Translations under genes and position numbers: made by a program | The notes under the pieces: model-generated | Database searches by the model: none | What the model was told of the DNA's origin: nothing | What the model saw: the letters and a program-made list of their open reading frames with translations, nothing else | NCBI RefSeq assembly: GCF_947488945.1 | Contig: NZ_CANLBS010000011.1 | Span: 186,001 to 250,000, forward strand | From: an uncultured Streptomyces sp. | GTDB lineage: Bacteria > Actinomycetota > Actinomycetes > Streptomycetales > Streptomycetaceae | Length of the DNA: 64,000 nt | Direction of reading: 5' to 3' | Shown here: positions 60,200 to 64,000 of the stretch, in pieces | Layout of the letters: each line of letters starts with the position of its first letter | Position numbering within the stretch: the first letter of the stretch is position 1

Positions 60200-61474
60200 T
60201 CAGCCGGTCAGGCCGTCCGCCGCCTCGACCTCTTCACGGGTGATGCCGAGCAGATAGAGCACGGTGTCCAGGAACGGCACGTTCACCGCGGTGTGGGCGG
60301 CCTCCCGGACCACCGGCTTGGCGTTGAAGGCGACCCCGAGACCCGCGGTGTTCAGCATGTCGAGGTCGTTCGCGCCGTCACCGATCGCCACGGTCTGCGA
60401 CAGCGGGACCCCCGCCTGCTCGGCGAAGCTGCGCAGCAGCCGGGCCTTGCCCGCCCGGTCCACGATGTCCCCGGTCACCCGGCCGGTGAGTCTGCCGTCC
60501 ACGACCTCCAGGGTGTTGGCGGAGGCGAAGTCCAGCCCCAGCCGCTCCTTGAGGTCGTCGGTGACCTGGGTGAACCCGCCCGAGACCACGCCCACCTGGT
60601 AGCCGAGCCGCTTCAGCGTACGGATCAGGGTGCGGGCGCCGGGGGTGAGCCGTACCTCGGAGCGCACCTTCTCCACCACCGACACGTCGAGCCCCGCCAG
60701 CAGTGCCACCCGGGCGTGCAGCGACTGCTCGAAGTCCAGCTCCCCGCGCATCGCCCGCTCGGTCACCGCGGCGACCTCCGCCTCGCACCCGGCGTGCGCG
60801 GCGAACAGCTCGATGACCTCGTCCTGGATGAGGGTGGAGTCCACGTCCATCACGACCAGCCGCTGCGCCCGCCGGCTCAGCCCGGCCGACATCACCGCGA
60901 CGTCCACGCCGATGCCCGCCGCCTCGACGGCCAGCGCGGTGCGCAGTTCCTCGGTGCCGGTGCCCGACACCGCGAACTCGACCGCGGTCACCGGGTACTT
61001 CGCGAGCCGGAAGATGCGGTCGATGTTGCCGCCGCTCGACGTGATCCTGGCCGCTATGGCGGCCGTCGACTCCGCGGTGAGCGGGTTGCCGAGTACCGTC
61101 ACGTGCGAACGGCCGTCGCCGCGCGGGCGGTTGTCGCCGGTGCCGGAGATGATCTCGGCCTGTAGTTTCAGCGACTCGGCCCAACTGTGCACGGTCGCGC
61201 GCAGATCTCCCTCGGAGGTGCCGCCCGCGGTCGGCGCGGTGACCAGCGCGCACAGCACGATGCGGCCCCGCGTGACGACCTGTTCGATGTCGACGACGTC
61301 CACGGAGTACGCGGCGAGGGTGTCGAAGAGCCCGGCCGTGATGCCCGGCCGGTCCTTCCCGAAGATCTTCACCAGAAGAGTGGGGGAATCGCCGCCCGCA
61401 GCGGGTCCGGCGGACTCGGGGGACGGCGAGGACGGCGAAAACGGCGACGGCGGAGATGGCTGAGATGCGCTCAT
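60200..61474 (-). CDS. serB: Phosphoserine phosphatase SerB with ACT domains
   Basis: 424-aa enzyme for the last step of L-serine synthesis. After a Ser/Pro-rich leader (1-30) come two ACT-like regulatory modules (about 32-110, LLVKIFGKDRPGITAGLFDT, and 122-195, SHVTVLGNPLTAESTAAIAA). The HAD phosphatase follows with DVDST (210-214, nucleophile Asp210), VVSGGFTQ, and IGDGANDLDML. This ACT-HAD architecture is typical of actinobacterial SerB. ATG 61474 is used; the frame is open upstream but unlike the family. Serine feedback through the ACT domains is likely. Confidence 0.95.
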   Translation of the reverse strand: MSASQPSPPSPFSPSSPSPESAGPAAGGDSPTLLVKIFGKDRPGITAGLFDTLAAYSVDVVDIEQVVTRGRIVLCALVTAPTAGGTSEGDLRATVHSWAESLKLQAEIISGTGDNRPRGDGRSHVTVLGNPLTAESTAAIAARITSSGGNIDRIFRLAKYPVTAVEFAVSGTGTEELRTALAVEAAGIGVDVAVMSAGLSRRAQRLVVMDVDSTLIQDEVIELFAAHAGCEAEVAAVTERAMRGELDFEQSLHARVALLAGLDVSVVEKVRSEVRLTPGARTLIRTLKRLGYQVGVVSGGFTQVTDDLKERLGLDFASANTLEVVDGRLTGRVTGDIVDRAGKARLLRSFAEQAGVPLSQTVAIGDGANDLDMLNTAGLGVAFNAKPVVREAAHTAVNVPFLDTVLYLLGITREEVEAADGLTG

Positions 61475-61945
61475 GGTGGTCCCACCGTATCGGTCGGGCC
61501 CACGCGCCCGGCGTGGTGTCCCGGCCATCGGACACGGCGGGGCCGACGCGGGCCCCCGTCCCGGCCGTGACCTGCGGCCCCGGCTCGGACGTGGGGGCCG
61601 CCGGGGCCCTCACCGCGGCAGTACGTGCTCCGGGGCCGCCCGAACCGCACGGTGGTGAGGGCGTGGCAGGGCCCGCACCGGGCGGCGGCGGGTCGCGGGC
61701 ACGGGCCGGTCCGGCCGAGGCCGCCCGGTTCGCCACCCCGCACCCGTTCGGAGAGGTACCGGCCCGCTCGTCGCCGATGTGCCGGTACCGCACGCTTTCG
61801 CCGGTGGGCTGCGGCCGTCCGGCCCGGCGGCCGACGGGTTCCGGGACCCGCCCGGCTTTCGGTCCGGGGCGTGCTCCTGAGATAGTGCCCCCGATGTTCA
61901 GCATCCTCAGCCTCCCCGCGACGGGGGGAATTCGGGGGACGACTA
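61475..61945. other. 471-bp divergent intergenic region (serB / FHA-ABC gene)
   Basis: No gene is supported here. A candidate -10 box GATAGT (61881-61886) faces the FHA-ABC gene, and GGGGGAC lies 8 nt before its GTG. The remaining sequence is G+C-rich without an obvious conserved structure. The first ~150 nt next to serB may contain its promoter. Confidence 0.45.
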
Positions 61946-64000
61946 GTGGGGCGCGGAGTGCCGGAACTCGTACTGGAATTGAATGGAAGGACCTGGGCCC
62001 TCGATCCGTCCAGGTCGTACACGGTCGGCCGGGATCCGCAGGGGGACGTGACGGTCGACGACGCGCGGGTCTCGTGGCGGCACGCCACGATCAGCTTCGA
62101 CGGCCGCGGCTGGTCCGTCGAGGACCACGGCAGCACCAACGGGACGTACACCGGGGGCCGGCGCGTCGAACGGCTGGATCTCGCCCACGGCTCCGAACTG
62201 CGTCTGGGCAACGCCGCCGACGGCCCGCACCTGCGCCTCACCGAGAGCGCGCCGGTGGACCCCGGAGCGCGTGCCGGACAGGCGCACGCCGGTGTGGGCG
62301 CGCCCGCACCGGCCGACCGGGCCGCGTTCCACCCGCCGGCCCAGGCGCCGGTGCACCAGCAGCCCCCGGCCCAGCCGCCGGCGCACCAGCCGCAGGCCGC
62401 TCCCTGGCCGCCGCCGCAGCAGGCCGCCGCGGTGCCCCCGCAGCAGGGATGGCAGCAGCCGCAGGCGCTCGCGCGGAGCGGGCTCCCGCCGCAGCAGGGT
62501 CCGGCGTCCGGCGGGGCGCGGCCGGTCCACAGCGACCGCAGCCCGACCACCTTCCACCAGCTCGCCCTCGGCCGTGTCATGCGCATCGGCCGCGCGCTCG
62601 AGAACGACCTCGTGGTCTCCGACCTCCAGGTCTCCCGCCACCACGCCGAGTTCCACGCCACCCCCGACGGGCGCTACGAGATCCGGGACCTCGGCTCCCA
62701 CAACGGCACCTACGTCAACGGCCAGCACCTGCCGAAGTCGGGCACGACGCTGCTGGGCCCGCAGGACATCGTGGGCGTCGGCCACTCCACGTTCCGGCTG
62801 GTGGGGGACCGGCTGGAGGAGTTCGTCGACACCGGCGAGGTCTCCTTCTCCGCCCGCCACCTGACGGTGACGGTCGACGGCGGCAAGCAGATCCTCAAGG
62901 ACGTCTCGTTCGGCGTCCCGGAGAAGTCGCTGATCGCGGTCATCGGACCCTCCGGTTCCGGCAAGTCCACCCTGCTCAAGGCGCTCACCGGCTACCGGCC
63001 CGCCGACCAGGGCGACGTCCTCTACGACAACCGCGACCTCTACAAGCAGTTCGCCGAGCTGCGCCAGCGCATCGGTCTGGTCCCGCAGGACGACATCCTG
63101 CACAAGGAGCTGACCGTCACCAAGGCCCTCGGCTACGCGGCCAAGCTCCGCTTCCCCGCGGACACGACGAAGGCCGAGCGCAACGCCCGCATCCAGGAGG
63201 TGCTCGCCGAGCTGAAGCTCGACGTGCACAAGGACAAGAAGGTGACCTCGCTCTCGGGCGGGCAGCGCAAGCGCGTCTCGGTCGCCCTGGAGCTGCTGAC
63301 CAAGCCGTCGCTGATCTTCCTGGACGAGCCGACGTCCGGACTCGACCCCGGCATGGACCGCGACGTGATGCAGCTCCTGCGCGGCCTCGCCGACGACGGC
63401 CGCACCGTCCTGGTCGTCACCCACTCCGTGGCCGAGCTGGCGATCTGCGACAAGCTGCTGGTGATGGCCCCCGGCGGCTCCGTGGCCTACTTCGGCCCGC
63501 CGGAGGAAGCGCTCAACTTCTTCGGCTACGGCTCCTGGGCGGACGTCTTCTCGGCGTTCGAGAACTACCGCGACTACGACTGGGCGGGCCGCTGGCGCGG
63601 CTCGCAGCACTACCAGATGTACGCGGCGGACATCGACGCGGTGGCCGCCCAGCCCGTCCACATGCCGCCGCCCCAGCAGATGCGGCCGCCGAAGCCGCAG
63701 GGCTGGCTGACGCAGCTGTGGACCCTGATGCGCCGGTACGTCTCCGTCATCGCGTCCGACAAGGGCTTCCTCGGGCTGATGGTGATCCTCCCGGCGGTGC
63801 TCGGCCTGGTCAGCGTGGTCATTCCGTCCGACTTCGGCCTGGCCGCGCCCACCCCGCCCGCCAGGTTCAACGGCAAGGCCGGGACGATCATGCTGATCCT
63901 CGCGGTCGGCATGTGCTTCTCGGGGGCCGCCAACTCGGTGCGCGAGCTCATCAAGGAACGGGTCATCTACGAACGGGAACGGGCCACCGGCCTCTCCCGC
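61946..64000 (+). CDS. FHA-domain ABC transporter (ATPase-permease fusion), truncated by window edge
   Basis: 685 codons are visible and the frame is open at the right edge. Two FHA phosphothreonine-binding domains come first: GRDPQGDVTVDDARVSWRHA (28-47) with STNGTY (63-68), and GRALENDLVVSDLQVSRHHA (215-234) with SHNGTY (251-256), joined by a Pro/Gln-rich linker (about 110-200). Then an ABC ATPase with Walker A GPSGSGKST (334-342), signature LSGGQRKRVS and Walker B IFLDEPTSGLD, and the first helix of an ABC2-type permease. Mycobacterial Rv1747 has the same design and is controlled by Ser/Thr kinases. GTG 61946 is used; GTG 61958 is possible. Confidence 0.93.
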   Translation, partial: MGRGVPELVLELNGRTWALDPSRSYTVGRDPQGDVTVDDARVSWRHATISFDGRGWSVEDHGSTNGTYTGGRRVERLDLAHGSELRLGNAADGPHLRLTESAPVDPGARAGQAHAGVGAPAPADRAAFHPPAQAPVHQQPPAQPPAHQPQAAPWPPPQQAAAVPPQQGWQQPQALARSGLPPQQGPASGGARPVHSDRSPTTFHQLALGRVMRIGRALENDLVVSDLQVSRHHAEFHATPDGRYEIRDLGSHNGTYVNGQHLPKSGTTLLGPQDIVGVGHSTFRLVGDRLEEFVDTGEVSFSARHLTVTVDGGKQILKDVSFGVPEKSLIAVIGPSGSGKSTLLKALTGYRPADQGDVLYDNRDLYKQFAELRQRIGLVPQDDILHKELTVTKALGYAAKLRFPADTTKAERNARIQEVLAELKLDVHKDKKVTSLSGGQRKRVSVALELLTKPSLIFLDEPTSGLDPGMDRDVMQLLRGLADDGRTVLVVTHSVAELAICDKLLVMAPGGSVAYFGPPEEALNFFGYGSWADVFSAFENYRDYDWAGRWRGSQHYQMYAADIDAVAAQPVHMPPPQQMRPPKPQGWLTQLWTLMRRYVSVIASDKGFLGLMVILPAVLGLVSVVIPSDFGLAAPTPPARFNGKAGTIMLILAVGMCFSGAANSVRELIKERVIYERERATGLSR

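Noticed and set aside
61475..61945. A small RNA or gene in the 471-bp gap before the FHA-ABC gene
   Set aside because: No conserved structure, promoter-terminator pair or coding signal could be made out by eye.

Overview
This window is chromosomal DNA of a Streptomyces or a very close relative. Base composition is very G+C-rich, GTG and TTG starts are frequent, and many genes are joined by ATGA or GTGA stop/start overlaps. From memory, gene content and order match the Streptomyces coelicolor segment that runs from the ectoine genes (about SCO1867) down to about SCO1806: ectABCD, the SCO1860-type LAETG protein, late cobalamin genes, pitH2, gbn, moaA, tyrS, fabG/fabI and serB. It reads as core chromosome. 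No insertion sequence, prophage, CRISPR array, rRNA or tRNA gene was seen.

Layout. 1-1.5 kb: a quinone-reductase-like gene, cut by the left edge, divergent from an HxlR regulator. 1.5-5 kb: ectABCD on the minus strand, for ectoine and 5-hydroxyectoine. 5.3-12.6 kb: class V aminotransferase, amidohydrolase, sortase-anchored protein, AhpD-like protein, a three-gene ArsR/SRPBCC/DHFR-like set whose regulator is frameshifted, and a FetB-type permease. 12.6-22.1 kb: cobalamin genes (cobC fusion, cobB, cobO, cobaltochelatase ChlID fusion, cobQ, cobD) behind a B12 riboswitch, with a ZIP metal transporter embedded; cobN is not seen. 22.1-23.8 kb: PiT phosphate transporter behind a PHO box. 24-31.4 kb: aldolase, hydrolase, HEAT-like protein, VOC protein, metallopeptidase, an ABC-F gene with a tiny upstream ORF, and the nucleoid protein gene gbn. 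31.5-35.6 kb: enoyl-CoA hydratase and a five-gene Asp23/AmaP operon. 35.6-45 kb: SDR, GH15, SURF1, Zn protein, DEDDh exonuclease, fatty acid hydroxylase, YhhN, alcohol dehydrogenase and secreted subtilase. 45-49.9 kb: acetate-type symporter pair, moaA and small proteins. 50-56 kb: tyrS, tldE/tldD, fabG-fabI. 56-64 kb: FadR regulator with a divergent MFS transporter, small membrane proteins, SixA phosphatase, serB, and an FHA-ABC transporter cut by the right edge.

How the parts work together. EctA, B, C and D form the complete route from L-aspartate semialdehyde to hydroxyectoine. CobB, CobO, CobQ, CobD and CobC carry corrin intermediates through amidation, adenosylation and side-chain attachment, and the riboswitch lets B12 shut down cobD-cobQ-chlID-cobO-cobB. 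Phosphate uptake is tied to PhoP through the PHO box. FabG and FabI carry out the two reductions of fatty acid elongation. The Asp23 set looks like a membrane-tethered scaffold.

The most unusual local observations are: a 7-bp tandem duplication that breaks the ArsR gene at codon 6; a 28-bp perfect inverted repeat that folds the last codons of a fadR-like gene around its own stop codon; a near-consensus, apparently leaderless promoter with an embedded palindromic operator; a leaderless 7-codon ORF before an ABC-F gene; a GATC cluster upstream of gbn; and a dispersed-repeat-like scar in the CobQ tail where cobN would be expected.
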